Below are positions 9,426 through 21,514 of a stretch of 64,000 nucleotides of DNA, piece by piece (position 1 is the stretch's first letter; each line of letters begins with the position of its first letter). The notes below the pieces were generated by a model. It was given only the letters and a program-made list of their open reading frames with translations, did not search any database and had not been told where the DNA came from. Source of the stretch: Castor canadensis (taxonomy: Eukaryota > Chordata > Mammalia > Rodentia > Castoridae); NCBI RefSeq assembly GCF_047511655.1, contig NC_133394.1, positions 62,962,501-63,026,500 on the forward strand. Reading direction: 5' to 3'. The position numbers and the translations under genes are program-made.

Positions 9426-12400
9426 TGTGGGTGTGATCCATTTTAAAAATTCTAAATCGGCCTGGCCTGTGGGGTCCACTGGTTTGACTGTCCCCCCGCC
9501 CCCTTAGGGGTCCCCTAGGGCCCGACTTAAGGCAGCGGTCTGGCCGGAAGCGTCTCTTTTCTCTTTCTCCCACGTGTATGCAGTGCAGTCCAATCTGGCA
9601 TATAGCCTTCTCTACTCACCCTCATTCACCCTCCCCCATGCCACAAGCACCCGACCACACACAGGCTGTACCTACTGGACAGACCTGTCTTCCTGATGAA
9701 GGTTAATGTGAGTGTACCAAGGGCTTCCTCACTGTTTCTCTGCAGGGAGTCCACCTCACCTCTTTGTGGTCACCTCCTCACCTTGCTCTCCCTTACCCTC
9801 TGACCTCCTGCCCTGGAGTTTTCAGGACTTATAATTCCTATGCTGCTCCTAGACTCTCCGAGCAGGGTTGTTTCTTTGAACCTTCTCCTGGATGCTCTCC
9901 TACCTTTTTCCTTGGCCTCCCCCCTCCTTCCCCCGAGATGTCCAAACAGTGTTCTTTGCTTTAACTTCCTGAAGTGTGCATTTCAATTCGTTCTTCTGTA
10001 GATGTTCGTAGAATCCATTGTCACCACCGTGGAAGAAGCAGTGTGTACATTGCCTACCCCGGGCCCCAAGACCCCCTGTCCCCTGGGTATTTCAGGCTTC
10101 CAAAGGGTGTGGTTAAATGGTACTTTTCCTTAGTTCCCCCAGTGTGCGTGTCAATTCGTCCTACCCTGCACTTTGGTAGTGGAAACCATCCTGAAGAAGC
10201 AGTGAGGGTACATTTGAGTCATGGTGCCCCAACCCCCCTGCCCTCTCCCCGCCAGACTAGCAGACACCATGAGCTCTTGGTATTTCTGACTTCCTACAGC
10301 GGCAGGGGGTCCTTGTGGCCCTGCAGGGTTGTAAAGTAGGGAAGCCTTAGAGTAGGTGGCCACGCCTTGGTGAACTCATGTGTTTGTCTGGTTTTGCATG
10401 CAGGGATGGGGTTGCGTGGTTGGCAAGACGTGGTAAGAAGCATCACTCGGAGGCCCGTTTCAGCTAGAAGAAGTTTTATTTCACTACACTCGGATGACTT
10501 CCTTCATCAGGCATGGATCTGCTCTAAGGTGAGGTGGGGACGGTGGGGATCTCCTGGAGTGTAGCTTGGAGGTGCTGGGAGCAAAGAGGAGGAGAGGATT
10601 GGAAAATGTCCAGGGAGTGTGGGGGACGCTTGGAAAGAATGAGTGGTGCAATTTTGAAAACTTAGGGGAGACCAACGCTTTGGGGGAGGAGGGCAGGGCT
10701 GAGCAGGTTCCTTGGCTGGTGGGTTCCAGTGAGCTGAGGCAGGTGCCCTGGCCCTGATCTGTGAAGTGCTGTGTTTGTGCATAGCAGACAGAGGCAGTTT
10801 TGGGCAAAGGATCCCACCAAGCCTTCCTCCCAGCTTCCTGGGCTGGCCCGGGCTGTTGAGGGAGGGCAGGGCTGGTGGGGGTGGGGCAGGGGAGTGGATG
10901 GCCAGCAGGTGGAGGGAGGTGGGCCCTGCAGAGCTGCGGAGGGTGTGTGTGTGGGGGAGGTCGGAGCTGGGCTCCAGGTCCCTGCAGGCCACCCAAGCCT
11001 AGGGGACTCCTGGAGAAATGCAGAGAAGAGGAGGGCTCCTGGTGCTCTTGCTCTGGGAGAGAGGCAGAGGGTCCTTCTGGGCAGGCCAAGTCTGGTGTTT
11101 GGGACGTTTACCGACCCCCGCCCACCCCCCCGCCCCCGCCGTGCGCCGTGCAGCTGGGCTCTGGGCAGCGCTTGAAGCTGCCTTCTGACAGGCTTGTCTT
11201 TTTTAGGCTCCCTGCCAGCCGCCTGAGGGAGTCCCCCCTGGGGCCTTTGCAGCCCTGAGCGGCCAGGCATCTCGGGGGCGCGCAGGCGCGCGCACACGGA
11301 GGACCCGAGAACCGACCAGCCTCGCGGGTGTGTGAGCAAGGGGACCCGGCCGCATGGGCTGCAGCAGCCAGGGCTTGGGGCCTTGGCGCTGTGGAGTGGG
11401 CCACTTGGGAGGAGGACGTTCGGGCAGCCGCTAGGTGAGGCAGCGCCACCTCCACTGGGAGACCCGTGCTGGCGGGAAGGCGCCTGCACCCGCCTGGGGG
11501 TGGCGCACTTCCCTAGTGGCCGGCCTGGGACGGGGGCGGTGGCAGCGGCGAGGCAGGCGCTTCAAGGTGGCGGCTTGCCTCCGCCCAGGGGTTTGTGTCA
11601 AGTCCCCCCCGTATTCGGTATTCGGAAGCCTGTCAACCTTCAGGTGAGTTCCCTGTCCTAGCTTGCTTGTTTGCCTGCTTGCTGGCTTTCCTGGCTTGCC
11701 TTGGCTTGGCTTGTGATGGGTGCCTGGGCTCCCTGGGCTCTTGTTCCAAAGGGCAGGAGGCTTTAGTCTTGTTGGCCTTGCTCTGTAGTCCGTCCGTGTT
11801 TCTAACGGGCTTGGCAAGCTGGGGGAATGGTGAAACTGGCTTGACTTTGCTTCCTGGCACACTTGTGCCTTTGGATGAGGTGTGTTGGTTTGTGTGAGGG
11901 GCAGAGAAATGGGTTTGGGATCAGGGCCAGGCATTTTGTAGCTTGGCTGTGTATTCTTGCAGGGGAAGCCCTTAGACCTTTTAGGGTCGTGTTAATTTCT
12001 CCCGGACACCTTTCTTTCTTTCTTTATGCGTTTGGGTCTTTGTGTATTTCTGTAACTCGGTAGGTAGTTGTAAACGTATTTGTGGTCCTAGGTGTATGTA
12101 GGTATGTATTCATTGACTGGGTTCTCCGAGGAAGGTTGGTTTGGTATTTTCAGGCGAGGGACTCTCCCTTTGGGCCTGGGCAGTCATGGACAGTGACCGT
12201 CCTCCCGACCACTCCGTGCTGCCTGGGAAGCTGCGGGGACAGGCGCCTGCTGCCACACGCAGCAAGTTTTCTCCTGGAGCTTAAGCTGTCAAGGTTTTGG
12301 CCTGAGACCCCTTGAACTGTGATCCTGCCTTTTGTCTGCCTTCTGGGTGTCTGGGATTCTAGGCGTGAGACCCTGCAGGGGACTTGTTGGTTTTTAGAAG

Positions 12401-12577
12401 GAGAGCGTTGCCCTGTAGCTCATGCCGACCTGGTAGCTGGGGTCCCCCTGTCTCAGCCCCGCAAGGGCAGGAATGACATGTGTGCGCCCTCCTCGCTGGC
12501 TTTAGGTGTGTTTTGTGCTTCGGTAGCTTAGTTTGTTACTTTGGTGTTTTTCACTGGGATAGATTGTGTGTGTAGGG
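9426..12577 (+). repeat. Macrosatellite monomer 4 (type B)
   Basis: Type B monomer, nearly identical to monomer 6. Both have 'ttcttctgtag' (near 9990) where the other monomers have 'ttcttctctag'. CTCF-like motif 10902-10915; opposite-strand core 11443-11451. Confidence 0.95.
11085..11645. promoter_or_regulatory. CpG-dense core of monomer 4
   Basis: Type B core. Opposite-strand CTCF-like core at 11443-11451, and the B-specific extra segment near 11484-11506. Confidence 0.42.
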
Positions 12578-15500
12578 TGTGGATGTGATCCATTTTAAAA
12601 ATTCTAAATCGGCCTGGCCTGTGGTGTCCACTGGTTTGACTGTCCCCCCGCCCCCTTAGGGGTCCCCTAGGGCCCGACTTAAGGCAGCGGTCTGGCCGGA
12701 CGCGTCTCTTTTCTCTTTCTCCCACGTGTATGCAGTGCAGTCCCTTCTGGCATATAGCCTTCTCTACTCACCCTCATTCACCCTCCCCCATGCCACAAGC
12801 ACCCGACCACACACAGGCTGTACCTACTGGACAGACCTGTCTTCCTGATGAAGGTTAATGTGAGTGTACCAAGGGCTTCCTCACTGTTTCCCTGCAGGGA
12901 GTCCACCTCACCTCTTTGTGGTCACCTCCTCACCTTGCTCTCCCTTACCCTCTGACCTCCTGCCCTGGAGTTTTCAGGACTTAGAATTCCTATGCTGCTC
13001 CTAGACTCTCCGAGCAGGGTTGTTTCTTTGAACCTTCTCCTGGATGCTCTCCTTCCTTTTTCCTTGGCCTCCCCCCTCCCTCCCCCGAGATGGCCAAACA
13101 GTGTTCTTTGCTTTAACTTCCTGAAGTGTGCATTTCAATTCGTTCTTCTCTAGATGTTCGTAGAATCCATTGTCACCACCGTGGAAGAAGCAGTGTGTAC
13201 ATTGCCGACCCCGGGCCCCAAGACCCCCTGTCCCCTGGGTATTTCAGGCTTCCAAAGGGTGTGGTTAAATGGTACTTTTCCTTAGTTCCCCCAGTGTGCG
13301 TGTCAATTCGTCCTTCCCTGGACTTTGGTAGTGGAAACCATCCTGAAGAAGCAGTGAAGGTACATTTGAGTCATGGTGCCCCAACCCCCCTGCCCTCTCC
13401 CCGCCAGACTAGCAGACACCATGAGCTCTTGGTATTTCTGACTTCCTACAGCGGCAGGGGGTCCTTGTGGCCCTGCAGGGTTGTAAAGTAGGGAAGCCTT
13501 AGAGTAGGTGGCCACGCCTTGGTGAACTCATGTGTTTGTCTGGTTTTGCATGCAGGGATGGGGTTGCGTGGTTGGCAAGACGTGGTAAGAAGCATCACTC
13601 GGAGGCCCGTTTCAGCTAGAAGAAGTTTTATTTCACTACACTCGGATGACTTCCTTCATCAGGCATGGATCTGCTCTAAGGTGAGGTGGGGACGGTGGGG
13701 ATCTCCTGGAGTGTAGCTTGGAGGTGCTGGGAGCAAAGAGGAGGAGAGGATTGGAAAATGTCCAGGGAGTGTGGGGGACGCTTGGAAAGAATGAGTGATG
13801 CAATTTTGAAAACTTAGGGGAGACCAACGCTTTGGGGGAGGAGGGCAGGGCTGAGCAGGTTCCTTGCTGGTGGGTTCCATTGAGCTGAGGCAGGTGCCCT
13901 GGCCCTGATCTGTGAAGTGCTGTGTTTGTGCATAGCAGACAGAGGCAGTTTTGGGCAAAGGATCCCACCAAGCCTTCCTCCCAGCTTCCTGGGCTGGCCC
14001 GGGCTGTTGAGGGAGGGCAGGGCTGGTGGGGATGGGGCAGGGGAGTGGATGGCCAGCAGGTGGAGGGAGGTGGGCCCTGCAGAGCTGCGGAGGGTGTGTG
14101 TGTGGGGGAGGTCGGAGCTGGGCTCCAGGTCCCTGCAGGCCACCCAAGCCCGGGGGGCTCCTGGAGAAATGCAGAGAAGAGGAGGGCTCCTGGTGCTCTT
14201 CCTCTGGGAGAGAGGCAGTGGGTCCTTCTGGGCAGGCCAAGTTCAGTGTTTGGGACGTTTACCCCCCCGCCCCCCCGTGCGCTGTGCAGCTGGGCTCTGG
14301 GCAGCGCTTGAAGCTGCCTTCTGACAGGCTTGTCTTTTTTAGCTCCCTGCCAGCCGCCTGAGGGAGTCCCCCCTGGGGCCTTTGCCGCCCTGAGCGGCCA
14401 GGCATCTCGGGGGCGCGCAGGCGCGCGCACACGGAGGACCCGAGAACCGACCAGCCTCGCGGGTGAGTGAGCAAGGGGACCCGGCCGCATGGGCTGCAGC
14501 AGCCAGGGCTTGGGGCCTTGGCGCTGTGGAGTGGGCCACTTGGGAGGAGGACGTTCGGGCAGCCGCTAGGTGAGGCAGCGCCACCTCCACTGGGAGACCC
14601 GTGCTGGCGGGAGGCGCACCTCCCTAGCGGCCAGCCTTGGACGGGGGCGGTGGCTGCGGCGGCGGCGGCGGCGGCAGTGAGGCAGGCGCTTCAAGACGAC
14701 GGCTTGCCTCCGCCCAGGGGTTTGTGTCAAGTCCCCCCGTATTCGGTATTCGGAAGCCTGTCAACCTCCAGGTGAGTTCCCTGTCCTAGCTTGCTTGTTT
14801 GCCTGCTTGCTGGCTTTCCTGGCTTGCCTTGGCTTGGCTTGTGATGGGTGCCTGGGCTCCCTGGGCTCTTGTTCCAAAGGGCAGGAGGCTTTAGTCTTGT
14901 TCGCCTTGCTCTGTAGTCCGTCCGTGTTTCTAACGGGCTTGGCAAGCTGGGGGAATGGTGAAACTGGCTTGACTTTGCTTCCTGGCACACTTGTGCCTTT
15001 GGATGAGGTGTGTTGCTTTGTGTGAGGGGCAGAGAAATGGGTTTGGGATCAGGGCCAGGCATTTTGTAGCTTGGCTGTGTATTCTTGCAGGGGAAGCCCT
15101 TAGACCTTTTAGGGTCGTGTTAATTTCTCCCGGACACCTTTCTTTCTTTCTTTATGCGTTTGGGTCTTTGTGTATTTCTGTAACTCGGTAGGTAGTTGTA
15201 AATGTATTTGTGGTCCTAGGTGTATGTAGGTATGTATTCATTGACTGGGTTCTCCGAGGAAGGTTGGTTTGGTATTTTCAGGCGAGGGACTCTCCCTTTG
15301 GAGAGTCATGTCCTGGGCAGTCATGGACAGTGACCGTCCTCCCGACCACTCCGTGCTGCCTGGGAAGCTGCGGGGACAGGCGCCTGCTGCCACACGCAGC
15401 AAGTTTTCTCCTGGAGCTTAAGCTGTCAAGGTTTTGGCCTGAGACCCCTTGAACTGTGATCCTGCCTTTTGTCTGCCTTCTGGGTGTCTGGGATTCTAGG

Positions 15501-15714
15501 CGTGAGACCCTGCAGGGGACTTGTTGGTTTTTAGAAGGAGAGCGTTGCCCTGTAGCTCATGCCGACCTGGTAGCTCGGATCCCCCTGTCTCAGCCCCGCA
15601 AGGGCAGGAATGACATGTGTGCGCCCTCCTCGCTGGCTTTAGGTGTGTTTTGTGCTTCGGTAGCTTAGTTTGTTACTTTGGTGTTTTTCACTGGGATAGA
15701 TTGTGTGTGTAGGG
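12578..15714 (+). repeat. Macrosatellite monomer 5 (type A)
   Basis: Type A monomer. Its left end shares private changes with monomer 7 ('tgtggatgtgatcc', 'ctgtggtgtccactgg', loss of the ETS-like 'ccggaagc'), which supports expansion or conversion by the 6.29-kb dimer. CTCF-like motif 14053-14066; opposite-strand core 14578-14586. Confidence 0.95.
14235..14775. promoter_or_regulatory. CpG-dense core of monomer 5
   Basis: Type A core with five CGG units near 14657. Opposite-strand CTCF-like core at 14578-14586. Confidence 0.42.
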
Positions 15715-18700
15715 TGTGGGTGTGATCCATTTTAAAAATTCTAAATCGGCCTGGCCTGTGGGGTCCACTGGTTTGACTGTCCCCCCGCCCCCTTAGGGGT
15801 CCCCTAGGGCCCGACTTAAGGCAGCGGTCTGGCCGGAAGCGTCTCTTTTCTCTTTCTCCCACGTGTATGCAGTGCAGTCCAATCTGGCATATAGCCTTCT
15901 CTACTCACCCTCATTCACCCTCCCCCATGCCACAAGCACCCGACCACACACAGGCTGTACCTACTGGACAGACCTGTCTTCCTGATGAAGGTTAATGTGA
16001 GTGTACCAAGGGCTTCCTCACTGTTTCTCTGCAGGGAGTCCACCTCACCTCTTTGTGGTCACCTCCTCACCTTGCTCTCCCTTACCCTCTGACCTCCTGC
16101 CCTGGAGTTTTCAGGACTTATAATTCCTATGCTGCTCCTAGACTCTCCGAGCAGGGTTGTTTCTTTGAACCTTCTCCTGGATGCTCTCCTACCTTTTTCC
16201 TTGGCCTCCCCCCTCCTTCCCCCGAGATGTCCAAACAGTGTTCTTTGCTTTAACTTCCTGAAGTGTGCATTTCAATTCGTTCTTCTGTAGATGTTCGTAG
16301 AATCCATTGTCACCACCGTGGAAGAAGCAGTGTGTACATTGCCTACCCCGGGCCCCAAGACCCCCTGTCCCCTGGGTATTTCAGGCTTCCAAAGGGTGTG
16401 GTTAAATGGTACTTTTCCTTAGTTCCCCCAGTGTGCGTGTCAATTCGTCCTACCCTGCACTTTGGTAGTGGAAACCATCCTGAAGAAGCAGTGAGGGTAC
16501 ATTTGAGTCATGGTGCCCCAACCCCCCTGCCCTCTCCCCGCCAGACTAGCAGACACCATGAGCTCTTGGTATTTCTGACTTCCTACAGCGGCAGGGGGTC
16601 CTTGTGGCCCTGCAGGGTTGTAAAGTAGGGAAGCCTTAGAGTAGGTGGCCACGCCTTGGTGAACTCATGTGTTTGTCTGGTTTTGCATGCAGGGATGGGG
16701 TTGCGTGGTTGGCAAGACGTGGTAAGAAGCATCACTCGGAGGCCCGTTTCAGCTAGAAGAAGTTTTATTTCACTACACTCGGATGACTTCCTTCATCAGG
16801 CATGGATCTGCTCTAAGGTGAGGTGGGGACGGTGGGGATCTCCTGGAGTGTAGCTTGGAGGTGCTGGGAGCAAAGAGGAGGAGAGGATTGGAAAATGTCC
16901 AGGGAGTGTGGGGGACGCTTGGAAAGAATGAGTGGTGCAATTTTGAAAACTTAGGGGAGACCAACGCTTTGGGGGAGGAGGGCAGGGCTGAGCAGGTTCC
17001 TTGGCTGGTGGGTTCCAGTGAGCTGAGGCAGGTGCCCTGGCCCTGATCTGTGAAGTGCTGTGTTTGTGCATAGCAGACAGAGGCAGTTTTGGGCAAAGGA
17101 TCCCACAAAGCCTTCCTCCCAGCTTCCTGGGCTGGCCCGGGCTGTTGAGGGAGGGCAGGGCTGGTGGGGGTGGGGCAGGGGAGTGGATGGCCAGCAGGTG
17201 GAGGGAGGTGGGCCCTGCAGAGCTGCGGAGGGTGTGTGTGTGGGGGAGGTCGGAGCTGGGCTCCAGGTCCCTGCAGGCCACCCAAGCCTAGGGGACTCCT
17301 GGAGAAATGCAGAGAAGAGGAGGGCTCCTGGTGCTCTTGCTCTGGGAGAGAGGCAGAGGGTCCTTCTGGGCAGGCCAAGTCTGGTGTTTGGGACGTTTAC
17401 CGACCCCCGCCCACCCCCCCGCCCCCTCCGTGCGCCGTGCAGCTGGGCTCTGGGCAGCGCTTGAAGCTGCCTTCTGACAGGCTTGTCTTTTTTAGGCTCC
17501 CTGCCAGCCGCCTGAGGGAGTCCCCCCTGGGGCCTTTGCAGCCCTGAGCGGCCAGGCATCTCGGGGGCGCGCAGGCGCGCGCACACGGAGGACCCGAGAA
17601 CCGACCAGCCTCGCGGGTGTGTGAGCAAGGGGACCCGGCCGCATGGGCTGCAGCAGCCAGGGCTTGGGGCCTTGGCGCTGTGGAGTGGGCCACTTGGGAG
17701 GAGGACGTTCGGGCAGCCGCTAGGTGAGGCAGCGCCACCTCCACTGGGAGACCCGTGCTGGCGGGAAGGCGCCTGCACCCGCCTGGGGGTGGCGCACTTC
17801 CCTAGTGGCCGGCCTGGGACGGGGGCGGTGGCAGCGGCGAGGCAGGCGCTTCAAGGTGGCGGCTTGCCTCCGCCCAGGGGTTTGTGTCAAGTCCCCCCCG
17901 TATTCGGTATTCGGAAGCCTGTCAACCTTCAGGTGAGTTCCCTGTCCTAGCTTGCTTGTTTGCCTGCTTGCTGGCTTTCCTGGCTTGCCTTGGCTTGGCT
18001 TGTGATGGGTGCCTGGGCTCCCTGGGCTCTTGTTCCAAAGGGCAGGAGGCTTTAGTCTTGTTGGCCTTGCTCTGTAGTCCGTCCGTGTTTCTAACGGGCT
18101 TGGCAAGCTGGGGGAATGGTGAAACTGGCTTGACTTTGCTTCCTGGCACACTTGTGCCTTTGGATGAGGTGTGTTGGTTTGTGTGAGGGGCAGAGAAATG
18201 GGTTTGGGATCAGGGCCAGGCATTTTGTAGCTTGGCTGTGTATTCTTGCAGGGGAAGCCCTTAGACCTTTTAGGGTCGTGTTAATTTCTCCCGGACACCT
18301 TTCTTTCTTTCTTTATGCGTTTGGGTCTTTGTGTATTTCTGTAACTCGGTAGGTAGTTGTAAACGTATTTGTGGTCCTAGGTGTATGTAGGTATGTATTC
18401 ATTGACTGGGTTCTCCGAGGAAGGTTGGTTTGGTATTTTCAGGCGAGGGACTCTCCCTTTGGGCCTGGGCAGTCATGGACAGTGACCGTCCTCCCGACCA
18501 CTCCGTGCTGCCTGGGAAGCTGCGGGGACAGGCGCCTGCTGCCACACGCAGCAAGTTTTCTCCTGGAGCTTAAGCTGTCAAGGTTTTGGCCTGAGACCCC
18601 TTGAACTGTGATCCTGCCTTTTGTCTGCCTTCTGGGTGTCTGGGATTCTAGGCGTGAGACCCTGCAGGGGACTTGTTGGTTTTTAGAAGGAGAGCGTTGC

Positions 18701-18866
18701 CCTGTAGCTCATGCCGACCTGGTAGCTGGGGTCCCCCTGTCTCAGCCCCGCAAGGGCAGGAATGACATGTGTGCGCCCTCCTCGCTGGCTTTAGGTGTGT
18801 TTTGTGCTTCGGTAGCTTAGTTTGTTACTTTGGTGTTTTTCACTGGGATAGATTGTGTGTGTAGGG
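15715..18866 (+). repeat. Macrosatellite monomer 6 (type B)
   Basis: Type B monomer, nearly identical to monomer 4 apart from scattered substitutions such as 'cccacaaagcc' near 17102. CTCF-like motif 17191-17204; opposite-strand core 17732-17740. Confidence 0.95.
17375..17935. promoter_or_regulatory. CpG-dense core of monomer 6
   Basis: Type B core. Opposite-strand CTCF-like core at 17732-17740, and the B-specific extra segment near 17773-17795. Confidence 0.42.
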
Positions 18867-21514
18867 TGTGGATGTGATCCATTTTAAAAATTCTAAATCG
18901 GCCTGGCCTGTGGTGTCCACTGGTTTGACTGTCCCCCCGCCCCCTTAGGGGTCCCCTAGGGCCCGACTTAAGGCAGCGGTCTGGCCGGACACGTCTCTTT
19001 TCTCTTTCTCCCACGTGTATGCAGTGCAGTCCCTTCTGGCATATAGCCTTCTCTACTCACCCTCATTCACCCTCCCCCATGCCACAAGCACCCGACCACA
19101 CACAGGCTGTACCTACTGGACAGACCTGTCTTCCTGATGAAGGTTAATGTGAGTGTACCAAGGGCTTCCTCACTGTTTCCCTGCAGGGAGTCCACCTCAC
19201 CTCTTTGTGGTCACCTCCTCACCTTGCTCTCCCTTACCCTCTGACCTCCTGCCCTGGAGTTTTCAGGACTTAGAATTCCTATGCTGCTCCTAGACTCTCC
19301 GAGCAGGGTTGTTTCTTTGAACCTTCTCCTGGATGCTCTCCTTCCTTTTTCCTTGGCCTCCCCCCTCCCTCCCCCGAGATGTCCAAACAGTGTTCTTTGC
19401 TTTAACTTCCTGAAGTGTGCATTTCAATTCGTTCTTCTCTAGATGTTCGTAGAATCCATTGTCACCACCGTGGAAGAAGCAGTGTGTACATTGCCGACCC
19501 CGGGCCCCAAGACCCCCTGTCCCCTGGGTATTTCAGGCTTCCAAAGGGTGTGGTTAAATGGTACTTTTCCTTAGTTCCCCCAGTGTGCGTGTCAATTCGT
19601 CCTTCCCTGGACTTTGGTAGTGGAAACCATCCTGAAGAAGCAGTGAGGGTACATTTGAGTCATGGTGCCCCAACCCCCCTGCCCTCTCCCCGCCAGACTA
19701 GCAGACACCATGAGCTCTTGGTATTTCTGACTTCCTACAGCGGCAGGGGGTCCTTGTGGCCCTGCAGGGTTGTAAAGTAGGGAAGCCTTAGAGTAGGTGT
19801 CCACGCCTTGGTGAACTCATGTGATTGTCTGGTTTTGCATGCAGGGATGGGGTTGCGTGGTTGGCAAGACGTGGTAAGAAGCATCACTCGGAGGCCCGTT
19901 TCAGCTAGAAGAAGTTTTATTTCACTACACTCGGATGACTTCCTTCATCAAGCGTGGATCTGCTCTAAGGTGAGGTGGGGACGGTGGGGATCTCCTGGAG
20001 TGTAGCTTGGAGGTGCTGGGAGCAAAGAGGAGGAGAGGATTGGAAAATGTCCAGGGAGTGTGGCGGACGCTTGGAAAGAATGAGTGGTGCAATTTTGAAA
20101 ACGTAGGGGAGACCAGCGCTTTGGGGGAGGAGGGCAGGGCTGAGCAGGTTCCTTGGCTGGTGGGTTCCAGTGAGCTGAGGCAGGTGCCCTGGCCCTGCTC
20201 TGTGAAGTGCTGTGTTTGTGCACAGCAGACAGAGGCAGTTTTGGGCAAAGGATCCCACCAAGCCTCGCTCCCTGCCTCCTGGGCTGGCCCTGGCTGCTGA
20301 GGGAGGGCGGGTGGGGGTGGGGCAGGGGAGTGGATGGCAGGTGGAGGGAGGTGGGCCCTGCAGAGCTGGGGTGGGGGGGTGTGTGTGTGGAGGGGGGTCG
20401 GAGCTGGGCTCCAGGTCCCTGCAGGCCACCCAAGCCTGGGGGACTCCTGGAGAAATGCAGAGAAGAGGAGGGCTCCTGGTGCTCTTGCTCTGGGAGAGAG
20501 GCAGAGGGTCCTTCTGGGCAGGCCAAGTCTGGTGTTTGGGACGTTTACCGACCCCCGCCCACCCCCCCCTCGCCGTGCGCCGTGCAGCTGGGCTCTGGGC
20601 AGCGCTTGAAGCTGTCTTCTGACAGGCTTGTCTTTTTTAGGCTGCGTGCCGGCCTCCTGCGGGAGTCCCCCCTGGGGCCTTTGCCGCCCTGAGTGGCCAG
20701 GCATCGCGGGCGCGCAGGCGCGCGCACACGGAGGACCCGAGAACCGACCAGCCTCGCGCGGGTGAGTGAGCAAGGGGACCCGGCCGGATGGGCTGCAGCA
20801 GCCAGGGCTTGGGGCCTCGGCGCTGTGGAGTGGGCCACTGGTGGGGGGAGGACGTTCGGGCAGCAGCTCGGTGCGGCAGCGCCACCGCCGCTGGGAGACC
20901 CGTGCTGGCGGGAAGGCGCCTGCACCCGCCTGGGCGGTGGCGCAGCTCCCTAGCGGCCGGCCCCGGACGGGGGGGGCGGCGGCGGCGGCTAGGCAGGCGC
21001 TTCAAGGCGGCGGCTTGCCTCAGGCCAGGGGTTTGTGTCAAGTCCCCCCGTATTCGGTATTCGGAAGCCTGTCAACCTCCAGGTGAGTTTCCTCTCCTAG
21101 CTTGCTTGTTTGTCTGCTTGCTGGCTTTCCTGGCTTGCCTTGGCTTGGCTTGTGATGGGTGCCTGGGCTCCCTGGGCTCTTGTTCCAAAGGGCAGGAGGC
21201 TTTGGTCTTGTTCGCCTTGCTCTGTAGTCTGTCCATGTTTCTAAGGGGCTTGGCAAGCTGGGGGAATGGTGAAACTGGCTTGACTTTGCTTCCTGGCACA
21301 CTTGTGCCTTTGGATGAGATGTGTTGGTTTGTGTGAGGGGCAGAGAAATGGGTTTGCGATCAGGGCCAGGCATTTTGTAGCTTGGCTGTGTATTCTTGCA
21401 GGGGAAGCCCTTAGACCTTTTAGGGTCGTGTTAATTTCTCCCGGACAACCTTCTTTCTTTCTTTATGCGTTTGGGTCTTTGTGTATTTCTGTAACTCGGT
21501 ACGTAGTTGTAAAC
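18867..21514 (+). repeat. Macrosatellite monomer 7, terminal, mosaic and truncated
   Basis: The left part is mostly type A ('cttagaattcc', 'ttgccgacccc') with B-like bases mixed in ('gagatgtccaaac', 'gtgagggtac'). From about 19795 it gathers private substitutions, and the right part differs from both types throughout the CpG core. It ends at about 21514 after 'gtagttgtaaac', so it lacks the last ~500 bases including the fossil SINE. Both candidate CTCF motifs of the internal monomers are altered here: 'atggcaggtggagg' near 20334 has lost the CCAG start, and 'gcgccaccg' near 20879 replaces 'gcgccacct'. This is the expected decay of an array edge. Confidence 0.9.
20530..21085. promoter_or_regulatory. 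CpG-dense core of the terminal monomer, first duplicate
   Basis: Divergent core that is as CpG-rich as the array cores or richer. The exon-like blocks 20641-20761 and 21029-21082 keep their acceptor (ttttttag) and GTGAGT donors. The CTCF-like core is mutated to 'gcgccaccg'. It keeps the longer form of the segment that type A lost. If the array is transcribed rightward, this is the last potential promoter before unique DNA. Confidence 0.42.

Larger units (their letters stand above)
1..21514. repeat. Macrosatellite array, 3.14-kb monomers in a 6.29-kb higher-order repeat
   Basis: Seven head-to-tail monomers start at 1, 3133, 6285, 9426, 12578, 15715 and 18867. The sequence 'tgtgggtgtgatcc' (or 'tgtggatgtgatcc') marks each start. 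Spacing alternates 3132/3152/3141/3152/3137/3152, and every second monomer is nearly identical, so the homogenised unit is a 6.29-kb A-B dimer. The array begins before base 1 and ends at 21514, where homology stops about 500 bases short of a full monomer and L1 sequence begins. Base composition is GC-rich with CpG clusters, in strong contrast to the AT-rich DNA to the right. No conserved protein is apparent. Its function is unknown; the closest organisational analogues are X-linked macrosatellites with CTCF sites. Confidence 0.97.

Noticed and set aside
1-21514. A D4Z4-like array with a DUX homeobox gene
   Set aside because: Monomer size is similar (about 3.1-3.3 kb), but no homeodomain motif is found in any frame.
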